NCBI GenBank assembly: GCA_963575745.1
Contig: CAUYUJ010017830.1
Span: 105,001 to 169,000, forward strand
DNA: 64,000 bases
DNA from: Prorocentrum cordatum
Taxonomy: Eukaryota; Sar; Dinophyceae; Prorocentrales; Prorocentraceae
Direction of reading: 5' to 3'
Part shown: piece by piece, positions 54,417-64,000 of the stretch
Position numbering within the stretch: position 1 is the stretch's first letter
Layout: each line of letters begins with the position of its first letter
Notes under the pieces: model-generated
What the model was told of the DNA's origin: nothing
What the model saw: only the letters and a program-made list of their open reading frames with translations
Databases searched by the model: none
Made by a program: the position numbers and the translations under genes

Positions 54417-55120
54417 CTCAAGGACGAGGCATACGGAGATGAGGGGTGAGGCGGGGGATACATATGAGGAAAACGCGGGGAAGGCGGAGTTGGAGCAGGA
54501 GGACGAGGAATATGCTTGCGCTGTACAGATTATCTCCGATTCCTCCGAACAATCGAGTTTCGTGGGGCCTCTCTCAGACCAAGCCTGTCTACATCTCTGG
54601 CAAAGGAGGCTGGCTCGAAATTGATTGGCAATCAAACACAATCTAAACGTTCACCTGGCGAGGTCGATTGCTCAGTATCTCCCCAGTCCGTGCTTGTCCT
54701 TACAGTGAGCGCCTCGGCGCTCAGTTCACCAAGCGATGACGAGGAGGATGCAGGAGGAGCGTGGAGGCAATCTGGAGGAACGAGGGCGATGAACGCAGAA
54801 TGAAGCAACACTTCACCCCAACAACGCTGAGGAACGCTAAACTTATACCAACAAAACAGTTGACATGCGTCTGGGCAGTCTGAAGCTCGTACCACATAAC
54901 ACAGCGCGGCACGACGGGGACACAAAGTGTGTATCTGGGACGCAGCTGGAGCAACGAACGCTGGTTCAGTGACAACAGAGATCTGCGCGTGGTAACCAAC
55001 GTATGGCAATGAACTAATAATGTCATTCTCAACTTACTCCGGAATCTAATTATCACCGTTGGTCGATATCAGCAGCCTGCTACACTGAACGCTGAACGCT
55101 ACGGCTTCGACATTGCTTGC

Positions 55121-55201
55121 TCTGTGCCCGCGTTCCTCGTTCCAAAAGAAGAACTGGCGGTGCAGGGCCAACTTCAGACACAACTCCACAGTGTAGATAA
55201 T
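55121..55201 (-). CDS. Channel exon: S2
   Basis: After a CCATGCAG acceptor the minus strand reads IIYTVELCLKLALHRQFFF then WNE. (I/F)(Y/F)T(V/L)E..LK is the classic S2 motif of voltage-gated cation channels, with the Glu that serves as a counter-charge for S4. The exon can end at GAG (55136, GA donor) or at AGA (55121, GC donor GCAAGC); both are phase 0 and join GAT-GCC of the S3 exon. The shorter version gives FFFWNE-DAGFNSFDFF, closer to the usual S2-S3 spacing. The intron to S3 is about 0.7 kb. Confidence 0.82.
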
Positions 55202-55259
55202 CTGCATGGGGCGGCGGCGGCGCGACTCTGCTCTGCACCCGACCAATCATGGGGCCCCC

Positions 55260-55680
55260 ATCCGTCTCCCCCTACTCAACTCAGCATCCATCCCCTCCTC
55301 ATCTCGACCTTCATCCTCCTCCCCCTCCGCGTGCCAGACTAATTACGGACTTCCTTTCCTCCTCTTCCTCCCTAAACCCGTCACCACCATCTGTATTTGT
55401 ATCCACCACCACCATCCCCGTCCTCGTCCTCATCTGTCCTCCATCCTGCCCCTTCTCTTTGTCCTCCATCCCCTCCTTCTGGTCCCCCCTCCCTCCTTTC
55501 TTCTCGCTCCTCTTTTCTCATCCGTTTCCTCGTTGTCGCCCGCCTGCTTCAAGTCCTGCTCCCTCGCCGCTCTCCTCCTCCTCCTCCTCCTCCTCCTCCT
55601 CCTCCTCCTTCAAGTCCTGATCCTGCATCCACCTCCTCCTCCTCCTCCTCCTCCTCCTCCTCCTCTTCCTTATCCAGCAC
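55260..55680. repeat. (CCT)n microsatellite
   Basis: Pyrimidine-rich tract upstream (in gene sense) of the S2 exon. Confidence 0.9.
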
Positions 55681-56512
55681 TCTAGGAGAACCACGTAGGG
55701 GAGCAGGAGGGGGAGTGCGAGGGAGGAGGATCGGCGAGGGGTGAGGGGAAAAGAGAAATGGGTAGAGGAGGGGGAAGATGATGAGGAGAAGGGAAGGGAG
55801 AAGACAAAAAAGGACGCGGACGATGAGGAACAAACCGGTTCAAGAATGACGGAATCCGCCGACCCCTTGGGGGCACGGCGATTGAGATGCTTCCCTCTCC
55901 CCAAACCCCTCTCCAGGGAGCTTGGTCCGACCGGTTTGGAGGGGGGTCTGGGGGCTGGGGGTCAAAAGTGCCGGCCGCATCCTTGGAGCCTCAGATGGCC
56001 CCAAAACAAGCCAATAGGGCCCCAAAAGGCCCCCTGGACGGTCCACGAGGGCTACGAGTCGCCGAAAGATTGCTCCAAGGCGCCCGAGATTGCCTCCAGA
56101 CAGCTCCAGAGGCCCCTAAGGCGCCCCAAGAAGCCACCAAGAGGCGTCCGCAAAAATCGTCCCATTCCCGAGGGAAGACGAGGACTTTTAGCACATTCGC
56201 CTCTTGGGTTCTCACGAGGCCCACAACGGCCCAAGAAGCCTTCAAGATCGACCCAAGATAGCCCAAGAGGCCCCCCAGAGGGCTCCAAGACGGCCCAAAA
56301 GGGCACCAAGACGGCCCGAGAAGCCTCCAAAACGGCCCCAGAGGGCCCCAGGACGGTCCCAAGAGAAGGCCCAGAGGAGGAATCCGAATGAACATTTCGA
56401 GCACTCGGCCCCCAAAAACCTGAGGAGGCGTCAAGGGGCCCCCAAGAAGAGGCTCCCACGAGACCCCCCGAGAGGCCCAACTCAGAAGACGGCTCGCCGC
56501 TTGGACCCCACC

Positions 56513-56640
56513 GCCAGCCCAAATGGCGAGCATACATCGGGCGTGGCCCCGCACGCATTTGGATGCACACGCTTCGTCCTCGCGGGCCCCCAGCACGGTG
56601 AGTGCGTTGACGGCGTCCTGGTCGTACCAGGGGCACGCAT
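56513..56640 (-). CDS. Possible exon with a DQDAVN motif
   Basis: A 128-bp unique GC-rich patch whose minus strand reads ATYACPWYDQDAVNALTVLG then AREDEACASKCVRGHARCML. D-Q-D-x-x-N is found near the end of several nucleotide-sugar glycosyltransferase families, but six residues are not enough to assign one. It lies inside the 5.6-kb insert of the expanded element. Confidence 0.25.
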
Positions 56641-57690
56641 AGGTTGCGCCCTTGGCGGCCGAGAGTAAAACCGTCTCCTGTTGGTTGCGCCATAGGTTGC
56701 GCCCTCGGCCGCCGAGAATGAAAGCGTCTCTTACTGCTTGCGCCGTAAGTTGGGACCTCTGCGGCCGACCATCAAACCGTCTCCTATCGGTTGCGCCATA
56801 AAGTGAGCCCTCTGGGGCCGAGAACCAATCCGCCCCCAACAAGTTGCGCCATAAATTTCGCCCTCGGCCGCCGAGAATAAAACCGTGTCCTATTGGTTGC
56901 GCCATAAGTTGCGCTCTAAACCGTCTCCAATTGGTTGCGCCATGGGTTGCGCCCTCGGCCGCAGAGAATAAACCGTCTCTTAGCGGTTGCGCCATAAGCT
57001 GCGCCCTCGGCGGCCGAGAATATAACAGTTTCCTGTAGGTTGCGCCATCGGTTGCGCCCTCGGAGGCCGAGAATGACACCGTCTCGTAGCCGTTGCGCCA
57101 TACATTGCGCCCTCGTCGGCCGAGGATAATACAGTGTCGTAGCGGTTGCGCCATAAGATAGGACCCCTGCGGCCGAGAATCAAACCATCCCCTATCGTTT
57201 GCGCCATAGATTGCGCCCTCTGCCGCCGATAAAAAACCGTCTCCTGTCGATTGCGCCATAGGTTGCGCCCTCTCGGGCCGAGAATGAAACCGCTTCCTAT
57301 CGGTTGCACCAACAGGTTGCGCCTTCAACCACCGAGAATAAAACCGTCTCCTATTGGGTGCGTCTTAGGTTGCGCCCTCAGCGGCCGAGAGTAAAACCGT
57401 CTCCTGTTGGGTGCGCCATAAAAGGCGCCCTCGGCCGCCGATAATAAAACCGTCTCCTATTTGTTGCGGCGGCCGAGAATAAAACCGTCTCCTATCGATT
57501 GCGCAATAGGTTTCGCCCCCGGCCGCCGACAATAAAACTATCTCCTATCGGTTGCGCCATGAATTGCGCCCTCTGCGGCCGAGAATAAAACCATCTCCTA
57601 TCCGTTGCGCCATAAATTGCTCCCTCGGCGACCGAGAATAAAACCGTCTCCTATTGGTTGCGCCATGGGTTGCGCCATCTGCCGCCGAGA
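56641..57690. repeat. 53-bp tandem array, about 20 copies
   Basis: Units of the form CCGTCTCCTATCGGTTGCGC + CATAGGTTGCGCCCTCGG + CCGCCGAGAATAAAA. More copies are at 57810-57870 and 61885-62000. Confidence 0.92.
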
Positions 57691-57694
57691 ATGA

Positions 57695-57810
57695 AACCAT
57701 CGCATCGTGCTACGAGTGCGACCAGCCAGCTCAGTTCAGTTCAGTTTACTCCAGTCCAGTCCAGTCCAATCCAGCTTACCTCGCGAGAATCAAAATCGGG
57801 CTACGCCCGA
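57695..57810. repeat. CAGTTCAGTCC block, copy 1
   Basis: GTGCTACGAGTGCGACC followed by CAGTTCAGTT/CAGTCCAGTC repeats, then CCTCGCGA and GGGCTACGCCCGA. Copy 2 is at 61985-62108 in the same context. Confidence 0.8.
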
Positions 57811-59030
57811 AATAAAATAAAGCCGTCCCCTAGCGGTTGCGCTATAAATTGCTCCCTCAGCGGCCGAGAACAAGTGGCACGCGTGCCCTGGCTCTTGCAC
57901 TAAGGAGCCGCGAGAGACAGGAGGCTTTCGCCTCCTTCCTCCAGGAGTTTATTTCTGTGGCCGCCGGGGGGAGGATGAACGACGAACGAACGACGACGAC
58001 AAGCGAAAATAAAGAGGTCCGAGCTCTAGAACACAGCTGCGCAAGATAACAAAGGGTCCAGGGCGAGGGGGACTGAGGCCAGGGCCAGGGGGGGGGGAGG
58101 CTGGGTCCAGGGCCAGGGCCAGCGGGGCAAGGGGGGCGGGGGGCCAGGGCCAGGGGAGGAGGCAGGGTCCAGGGCCAGGACCAGAGGGACGACGACAAAC
58201 GAAAATAAAGGGTCCAGGGCGAGGGGAACTGGGGACAGGGCCGGCGGGGGGGAGGCTGGGTCCAGGCCCTGGGCCAGCGGGGCAAGGGGAGCTGGGGCCA
58301 GGACCAAGGGGGGAGGTTGGGTCCAGGGTCAGGACCGGGCCAGGGACCCAGCGGGGCGAGGGGGGCTCCACGGGGCCAGGACCAGGTGGGGAGGTTGGGT
58401 TCAGGGCCAGAGTCGGACCAGGCACGACGAACGAAAACAAAGGGTCCAGCAAGGGGGGGAGTTGGGTCCAGGGCCAGGACCGGACCAGCTGCCAGGGACG
58501 ACGACGAGCGAAAATAAAGGGTTGCCAGGGCGAGGTGGGCTGGGGCCAGGGCCGGGGGGGAGGCTGGGTCCAGGGCCAGGGTCAGCGGGGCGACGGAGGC
58601 TGGGGCCAGGGCCAGGTGAGGAGGTTGGGTCCAGGGCCAGGACCAGAGGGACAACGACAAACGAAAATAAAAGGTCCAGGGCGAGGGGGACTGGGGACAG
58701 GGCCGGCGGGGGGGAGGCTGGGTCCAGGCCCTGGGCCAGCGGGGCGAGGGGAGCTGGGGCCAGGACCAGGGGGGAGGTTAGGCCAGGACCGGACCAGGGA
58801 CGACGACGAGCGAAAATAAAGGGTCCAGGGCGAGGGAGACTGGGGCCAGGGCCGGGTGGGGGGGAGGCTCGGTCCAGGGCCAGGGCCAGCGGGGCAAGGG
58901 GGGCTGAGGCCAGGACGGGGTGGGGAGGTTGGGTCCAGGGTCGGGACCGGACCACGGGCCAGGGACGACGACGAACGAACGAAAATAAAGAGGTCCGAGC
59001 TCTAGAGCACAGCTGTGCAAGAAAATAAAA
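57811..59030. repeat. GGTCCAGGGCCAGG tandem array
   Basis: Irregular repeats of GGGTCCAGGGCCAGGACCAG with recurring GACGACGA(C/A)(G/A)A(A/G)CGAAAATAAA. The array begins and ends with AGGTCCGAGCTCTAGA.CACAGCTG, at about 58014 and 58994. Confidence 0.88.
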
Positions 59031-61620
59031 TGGTCGGGGCGAAGGGGGCGGCGCGCTGGGCTGCTGGGGAGAGGGGGATGGGGGGGGGGGGGGCGACGAC
59101 AACGCCGAAATAAAGTGGTCGGGGCGGAGAGGGCGGTGCGCTGGGCTGCTGGGAAAAGGGCAGGGGGGGGGCGACGACGACGCCGAAATAAAATGGTCGG
59201 GGCGGAGGGGCAGCGCGCTGGGCTGCTGAGGAGAAGGAGAGGGGGGGGGGGGCGACGACGACGCCGAAATAAAGTCGTCGGGGCGGAGGGGGCGGTGCGC
59301 TGGGGTGCTGGGGAGCGACACATAGCGACACATGTCGACACAACGCTGAAATAGGGCGACGACGACGCCGAAATAAAGTCGTCGGGGCAGAGGGGGCGGT
59401 GCGCTGGGCTGCTGGGGAAAGCGACACATGTCGACAAAACGCCGAAATAGAGCGACGACGACGCCGAAATAAAGTGGTCGGGGCGGAGAGGGCGGCGCGC
59501 TGGGCTGCTGGGGAAAAGGACCGGGGGGGCGATGAGGAGAGGGAGAGGGGGGGGGGGCGACGACGACGCCGAAATAAAGTGGTCGGGGCGGAGGGGGTGG
59601 AAGATCTTGGTTTCCTCCCTCACTCAAGGGAGTGAGCGCGGTGCGTAGTGCACCCCCGCAGCTGGCATGCTCGGCGCCACACGGAGGAGCACAAAAACCT
59701 CCCCCCCTCTCTTTGGAGGCTTCTTGGGCCATCTTGGAGCCGTCCTGGGCCTTCTTGGGGCTCTCTTGGAGGCCATCCGGGCCACCGTGGAGGCGTGGGG
59801 GAGCAGCGCGGGGGGGGCGACAACGCCGAAAGAAAGCGGTCGGAGCGGAGGCGGCGGTGCGACGCCGAAGCGCACTGGGCAGCTGGGGAAGCGGAGGGAG
59901 CCGTGGAGGCGGGGGGGGAGCCGTGGAGGCGGGGGGGGGGGGGGCGGGGGGGGGGGGGGGGCGACGACGACGCCGAAATAAGTGGTCGGGGCGGAGGGGG
60001 CGGTGCGCTGGGCTGGGCTGCTGGGGAGAAGGGGAGGGGGGGGGGCGACGACGACGCCGAAATAAAGTGGTCGGGGCGAAGGGGGCGGCGCGCTGGGCTG
60101 CTGGGGAGAGGGGGATGGGGGGGGGGCGACGACGACGCCGAAATAAAGTCGTCGGGGCGGAGGGGGCGGTGCGCTGGGGTGCTGGGGAGCGACACATAGC
60201 GACACATGTCGACACAACGCCGAAATAAAGTGGTCGGGGCGGAGGGGGCAGCGCGCTGGGCTGCTGAGGAGAGGGAGAAGGGGGGGGGGGGGGCGACGAC
60301 GACGCCGAAATAAAGTCGTCGGGGGGAGGGGGCGGTGCGCTGGGCTGGGCTGCCTGGGAGAAGGGGAGGGGGGGGGGCGAGGACGGACGCCGAAATAAGT
60401 GGTGGGCGAAGGGGGCGGCGCGCTGGGCCTGCTGGGGAGAGGGGGGTGGGGGGGGGGGGGCGACGACGACGCGAAATAAAGTGGTCGGGCGCTGACACCC
60501 TGGGCCTGGGCTGCTGAGGAGAGGGAGAGGGGGGGGGGGCGACGACGACGCCGAAATAAAGTGTCGGGGCGGACGGCGGTGCGCTGGGGTGCTGGGGAGC
60601 GACACATAGCGACAATGTCGACACAACGCCGAAGTAAATGGTCGGGGCGGAGGGGGCGGCGCGCTGGGCTGCTGGGGAGAAAGGAGGGGGGGGCGACGAC
60701 GACGCCGAAATGAAAGGTCGTGGAGGCGACAGGCGACGACGATGCGTCGGGGCGGACGGGCGGTGCGCTGGGGTGCTGGGGAGCGACACATAGCGACAAA
60801 TGTCGACACAACGCCGAAATAAAGTGGTCGGGGCGGAGGGGGCAGCGCGCTGGGCTGCTGAGGAGAAGGAGAGGGGGGGGGCGACGACGACGCCGAAATA
60901 AAGTCGTCGGGGCGGAGGGGGCGGTGCGCTGGGGTGCTGGGGAGCGACACATAGCGACACATGTCGACACAACGCCGAAATAAAGTGGTCGGGGCGGAGG
61001 GGGCAGCGCGCTGGGCTGCTGAGGAGAGGGAGGGGGGGGGGGGGGGGGGGCGACGACGACGCCGAAATAAAGTCGTCGGGGCGGAGGGGGCGGTGCGCTG
61101 AGGAGAGGGAGAGGGGGGTGGGGGCGACGACGACGCCGAAATAAAGTCGTCGGGGCGGAGGGGGCGGTGCGCTGGGCTGGGCTGCTGAGAAAAAGGGATG
61201 GGGGGGGGGGGCGACGACGACGCTGATATAATGTGGTCGGGGCGAAGTGGGCGGCGCTTTGGGCTGCTGGGGAGAGGGGGAGGGGGGGGTGGTGGAGCGA
61301 CGAAGACGCCGAAAGAAAGTCGTCGGGGCGGAGGGGGCAGCGCGCTGGGCTGCTGAGGGGAGGGAGGGGGGGGGCGACGACGACGCCGAAACAAAGTCGT
61401 CGGGGCGGAGGGGGCGGTGCGCTGGGGTGCTGGGGAGCGACACATAGTGACACATGTCGACACAACGCCGAAATAAAGTGGTCGGGGCGGAGGGGGCAGC
61501 GCGCTGGGCTGCTGAGGAGAAGGAGAGGGGGGGGGGGGGAGCGACGACGACGCCGAAATAAAGTCGTCGGGGCGGAGGGGGCGGTGCGCTGGGGTGCTGG
61601 GGAGCGACACATAGCGACAC
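59031..61620. repeat. GCGACGACGACGCCGAAATAAA tandem array, about 2.6 kb
   Basis: Roughly 25 units of 70-110 bp. Each has CGACGACGACGCCGAAATAA, then GTGGTCGGGGCGGAGGGGGC, then a GCGCTGGGCTGCTG(G/A)GGAG, then a variable G-run. Some units carry GCGACACATAGCGACACATG. A 1188-residue minus-strand frame across it is spurious. Confidence 0.92.
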
Positions 61621-61984
61621 ATATCGACGTACAGAAACATGTATCGACACACACACACACATATCGACGCATAGCGACACACAGCGACACATAGCGACGC
61701 ACACATGGAGACGCATAGCGACACACAGCGACACAGACACATATAGCGACACATATAGCGGCACATGACGGGCACAAGGCGCACAGCGACACATATAGCG
61801 ACACATGAAGGGCACAAGGCAGTTGGGGGGGAGCGACGACGACGCCGAAATAAAGTGGTCGGAGCTCTAGACACCCTGTGCAAGAATATAAAACCGTCTC
61901 CTATCGGTTGCGCCATAGGTTGTGCCCTCAACGGCCGAGAAAAACCGTCTCCTATTGGTTGCGCCATAGGTTGTGCCCGCTGCC
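61621..61984. repeat. GCGACACATA short repeats and array edge
   Basis: GCGACACA(C/T)A units to about 61805, then another GGTCGGAGCTCTAGACACCC boundary and two 53-bp units. Confidence 0.8.
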
Positions 61985-62108
61985 GCCGAGAATAACATCG
62001 TCGCGTAGCGAGTGCGACCGCTCAGTTCAGTGCAGCGCAGTGCAGTTCAGTTCACTTCAATCCAGTCCAGTTAACCTCGCGATAAACAGATTCGTGCTAC
62101 GCCCGGAG
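61985..62108. repeat. CAGTTCAGTCC block, copy 2
   Basis: CGTAGCGAGTGCGACC, CAGTTCAGTGCAG repeats and CGTGCTACGCCCGGAGG; paralogous to 57695-57810. Confidence 0.78.
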
Positions 62109-62244
62109 GTCACGACACGGCTCCCAAGAGACCTCAAAAGTGCTGCCAAGAGAGCCAAGGGAAGTCCAAGAGCAGAGCCGCGATCCGCCAGCCGACCCCG
62201 AGATCACTCAGAAATTGTGCGCGTTCGCCCCAAGGGGTCGGCGG

Positions 62245-62529
62245 TGCGGCGTCAGCCAATGAATCATACATCAGATCAGATATGTGGCCTCCGCTGCGGC
62301 GCGAGCACGTTTGAAAGGGTGCGTTGTCCCTTCTGCGGGCTACACGATAACCGATGCATTGGGCACTACACGAAAGCTATATGCAGCGACACCGGCCGAA
62401 CGTTGCTTGACGCTGTAAGGTGTTGCTCTGATGGACCTCGCGGGAACTGACGACACTGAAGACATTTACACTGTTGGCAAGGCCAACTGGAAGAATCCAT
62501 AATTCGCCTGTATCCGCTTGGAGGGCTTA
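62245..62529. other. Unassigned; cysteine-rich plus-strand frame
   Basis: A plus frame (about 62266-62450) reads SDQICGLRCGASTFERVRC then PFCGLHDNRCIGHYTKAICS and ends in TGA. CxxxC and CxxC-like spacing could be a metal-binding fragment, but nothing upstream supports a gene. Confidence 0.2.
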
Positions 62530-63130
62530 CGACAGTGGCGTCAGTTGCGCAGGTGGCATCGCCCATGGGGGGTGATGTATCATGTCGATCAGCCTAAGAC
62601 ACCACCTCGCTGGACCTCCCATGAGCCCACAAAGGTGGCGACACTGACGGAGTTGGCATCGCTCAGGGAGGCAGGGTCTCACTCGTATCTGCGCGAGACC
62701 ATCTCGATGGAACTCCTAGGAGCCGACGGGTGTGACGAAAACTGAGCAGGTGGGAGGGCTTCATGGAAGCGAGGTCCGATTTCGATCTGCGTATCACAGC
62801 ACCCCGCTGGACTCCCAAGGGGCCCAGGAAGGTGGCGCCAGTTGCGCAGCTAGCAACGCCAATGGAGGCGAGGCCTGATTTGGACCTGCGTAGAACACCA
62901 TCCCGCTGGACCTCCCACGAACCCACGAACACACGAACGTGGCGACCATTGCGCATCGCGCAGCGAAGCGAAATCTCATTTGGGTACGGGTCTTCCTCTG
63001 GGCTGGACATTCCAGAATCCCAGGACCTTGACGACAGCCGAGCAGCTGGAAGCGCCCATGCCCAATGCCCAATGCACACCGCCCCACTGGACCGACCAAG
63101 AACCCCGAAGGGCTTCCACGTACACGAACG
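62530..63130. repeat. 98-bp tandem array, about 6 diverged copies
   Basis: The anchor CCGCTGGACCTCCCA or variants lies at about 62608, 62703, 62805, 62903, 63001 and 63088. Units contain GTGGCG.CA.TTGCGCAG.TGGC and GATTT.GA.CTGCGTA. Confidence 0.8.
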
Positions 63131-63740
63131 ATGCGCGAAGATCCTCACTCTTGATTCTTGCCCTCCACGCCCCCGTCAACGTCGTTGTCATCGCCCGCGT
63201 CTCCCTCCATCCTGCTCCTCCTGCGCTTGGGCCCGTTCCTCCGATCCTCACTCCTCATCGGTATACATGCGCGCGCTCTGCCCCTGCGCCGTCCGGTCGG
63301 GGCCACATCCGGGGGAACCCGTCCCACTTGCCAGATGCACAGCACAACATCAAGGCTCGTCGTCTCAAGATGGACGTTCGGCCGTCCACATTGCAAGCTG
63401 CGCGGCAGGACTCCGCGCGCGAGCGCCTTCGGCCTGCGAGGCGGGAGCACGCTCGACTCCCGATAGCAAGTGCTGCGACGATCTGTCCTTACGTGTGTTG
63501 CGGGGGGGAGGGTGTTTAGGAGGCAGGGCCCTCTGGCTCGCTCGGCCTGGGCCACTCGCCCTCCGCTTCCTGGTCCTCTTCCTCCCCGCCTCCCCACTTC
63601 CCCCCCCCTGTCCCCCTTCCCCTTCCCCGGTTCTCCACTTCCGCACCCACCGCCTCCTCCTTCTTCGAGGGCAGGCTCTACAAGTCAACTCCCAGATGCG
63701 CTCAGGCTGGCTCCCAGATTTGGCCGGACGGCTGACTCAC
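63131..63740. other. GC-rich sequence, no secure exon
   Basis: Minus-strand frames near 63370-63440 look mildly protein-like, but no S1-like or other motif is visible. Confidence 0.35.
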
Positions 63741-63989
63741 CTGTCCAATCCACCAGATCATCCCACAGCTCCCTGATCATCCAAACAACTTGTCTCTTCA
63801 CCCTCTCCTCCTCCTCCTCCTCCTCCTCCTCCTCCTCCTCCTCCTCCTCCTCCTCCTCCTCCTCCTCCTCCTCCCCCACCTCCTCCTCGGCCTCCTCCTC
63901 CTCCTCCTCCTCCTCCTCCTCCTCCTCCTCCTCCTCCTCCTCCTCGATCATCGACAGCTCCCTCAGTGCTGCTTCCTGCGTCCGCTCCC
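63741..63989 (-). CDS. Probable exon with a long poly-Glu tract
   Basis: After a CCCCGCAG acceptor the minus strand reads ERTQEAALRELSMIE, then a run of about 55 glutamates coded mainly by GAG with a few Ala, Val and Gly, then RVKRQVVWMIRELWDDLVDW and a CAG|GTGAGT donor (63740), which matches the eukaryotic consensus exactly. Both flanks of the GAG run are in the same frame, which favours one exon. It is on the channel strand and upstream of S2, so it could be the cytosolic N-terminal region of the channel, or an exon of a neighbouring gene. It begins in phase 2 and ends in phase 1. Confidence 0.5.
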
Positions 63990-64000
63990 CTGCGGGGCCA

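Larger units (their letters stand above)
55856..62244 (+). mobile_element. Family H inverted-repeat element expanded to 6.4 kb
   Basis: Left end CCGCCGACCCCTT at 55856-55868 and right end AAGGGGTCGGCGG at 62232-62244 match the ends of the 732-bp copy. 55856-56488 aligns to the first part of that copy and 62110-62244 to its last part. In between, where the small copy has only about 12 bp (near 11485-11497), this copy holds about 5.6 kb, mostly tandem arrays. A chance arrangement of two partial copies is also possible. Confidence 0.6.

Noticed and set aside
58401-61967. A 1188-residue minus-strand frame and several 700-residue frames
   Set aside because: All are translations of the GCGACGACGACGCCG tandem array.
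1-64000. CRISPR arrays, bacterial operons, riboswitches, rRNA genes, spliced-leader sequence
   Set aside because: Tandem repeats here lack the uniform repeat plus unique spacer pattern, no conserved RNA core was seen, and no spliced-leader-like string was noticed.

Overview
The window looks like nuclear DNA of a dinoflagellate, most like the large, GC-rich, repeat-choked genomes of the Prorocentrum/Symbiodinium kind. Reasons: very few open frames look like protein, coding pieces are short exons separated by kilobases of repeats, several candidate splice donors are GC or GA rather than GT, and there is a long non-LTR retrotransposon with a C-terminal zinc-finger region. No rRNA, tRNA, CRISPR array, operon or ribosome binding site was seen. 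The species call is inference. There is one 100-base assembly gap (27814-27913).

The main gene runs on the minus strand. Short exons between 55.2 kb and 8.8 kb are collinear and read, in order, as S2, S3 and S4, the S4-S5 linker, S5, a pore loop with a GGEDWG filter, an EF-hand, a second EF-hand half, a basic coiled segment and a stop codon. Reading phases agree across five junctions. I interpret this as a single-repeat (6TM) voltage-gated cation channel with a cytosolic EF-hand tail, at least 46 kb long, with about 0.8 kb of exon recognised. A glutamate-rich exon at 63.7-64.0 kb on the same strand may be its N-terminal part or an upstream gene. S1 and S6 were not securely found.

The introns hold nearly everything else. 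A plus-strand retrotransposon (38.8-44.3 kb: endonuclease-like domain, reverse transcriptase, C2H2 fingers, C-terminal domain) sits in the intron between S5 and the pore. It is broken by frameshifts, three of them at T homopolymers, and by in-frame stops. Small non-autonomous inverted-repeat elements occur in at least three families (A about 150 bp, B about 180 bp, E about 178 bp). Most are flanked by TA, and some are nested in each other. A larger inverted-repeat family appears as a 732-bp copy (10.9-11.6 kb) and as a 6.4-kb copy (55.9-62.2 kb) split by kilobases of tandem arrays.

By region: 1-8.8 kb, repeats and two B elements, no gene. 8.8-17.3 kb, channel tail exons, arrays and elements. 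17.3-38.5 kb, minisatellites, A, B and D elements, the gap and several unproven exon-like patches. 38.5-44.3 kb, pore exon and retrotransposon. 44.3-55.2 kb, microsatellites with the transmembrane exons. 55.3-62.3 kb, the expanded inverted-repeat element. 62.3-64 kb, a 98-bp tandem array and the glutamate-rich exon.
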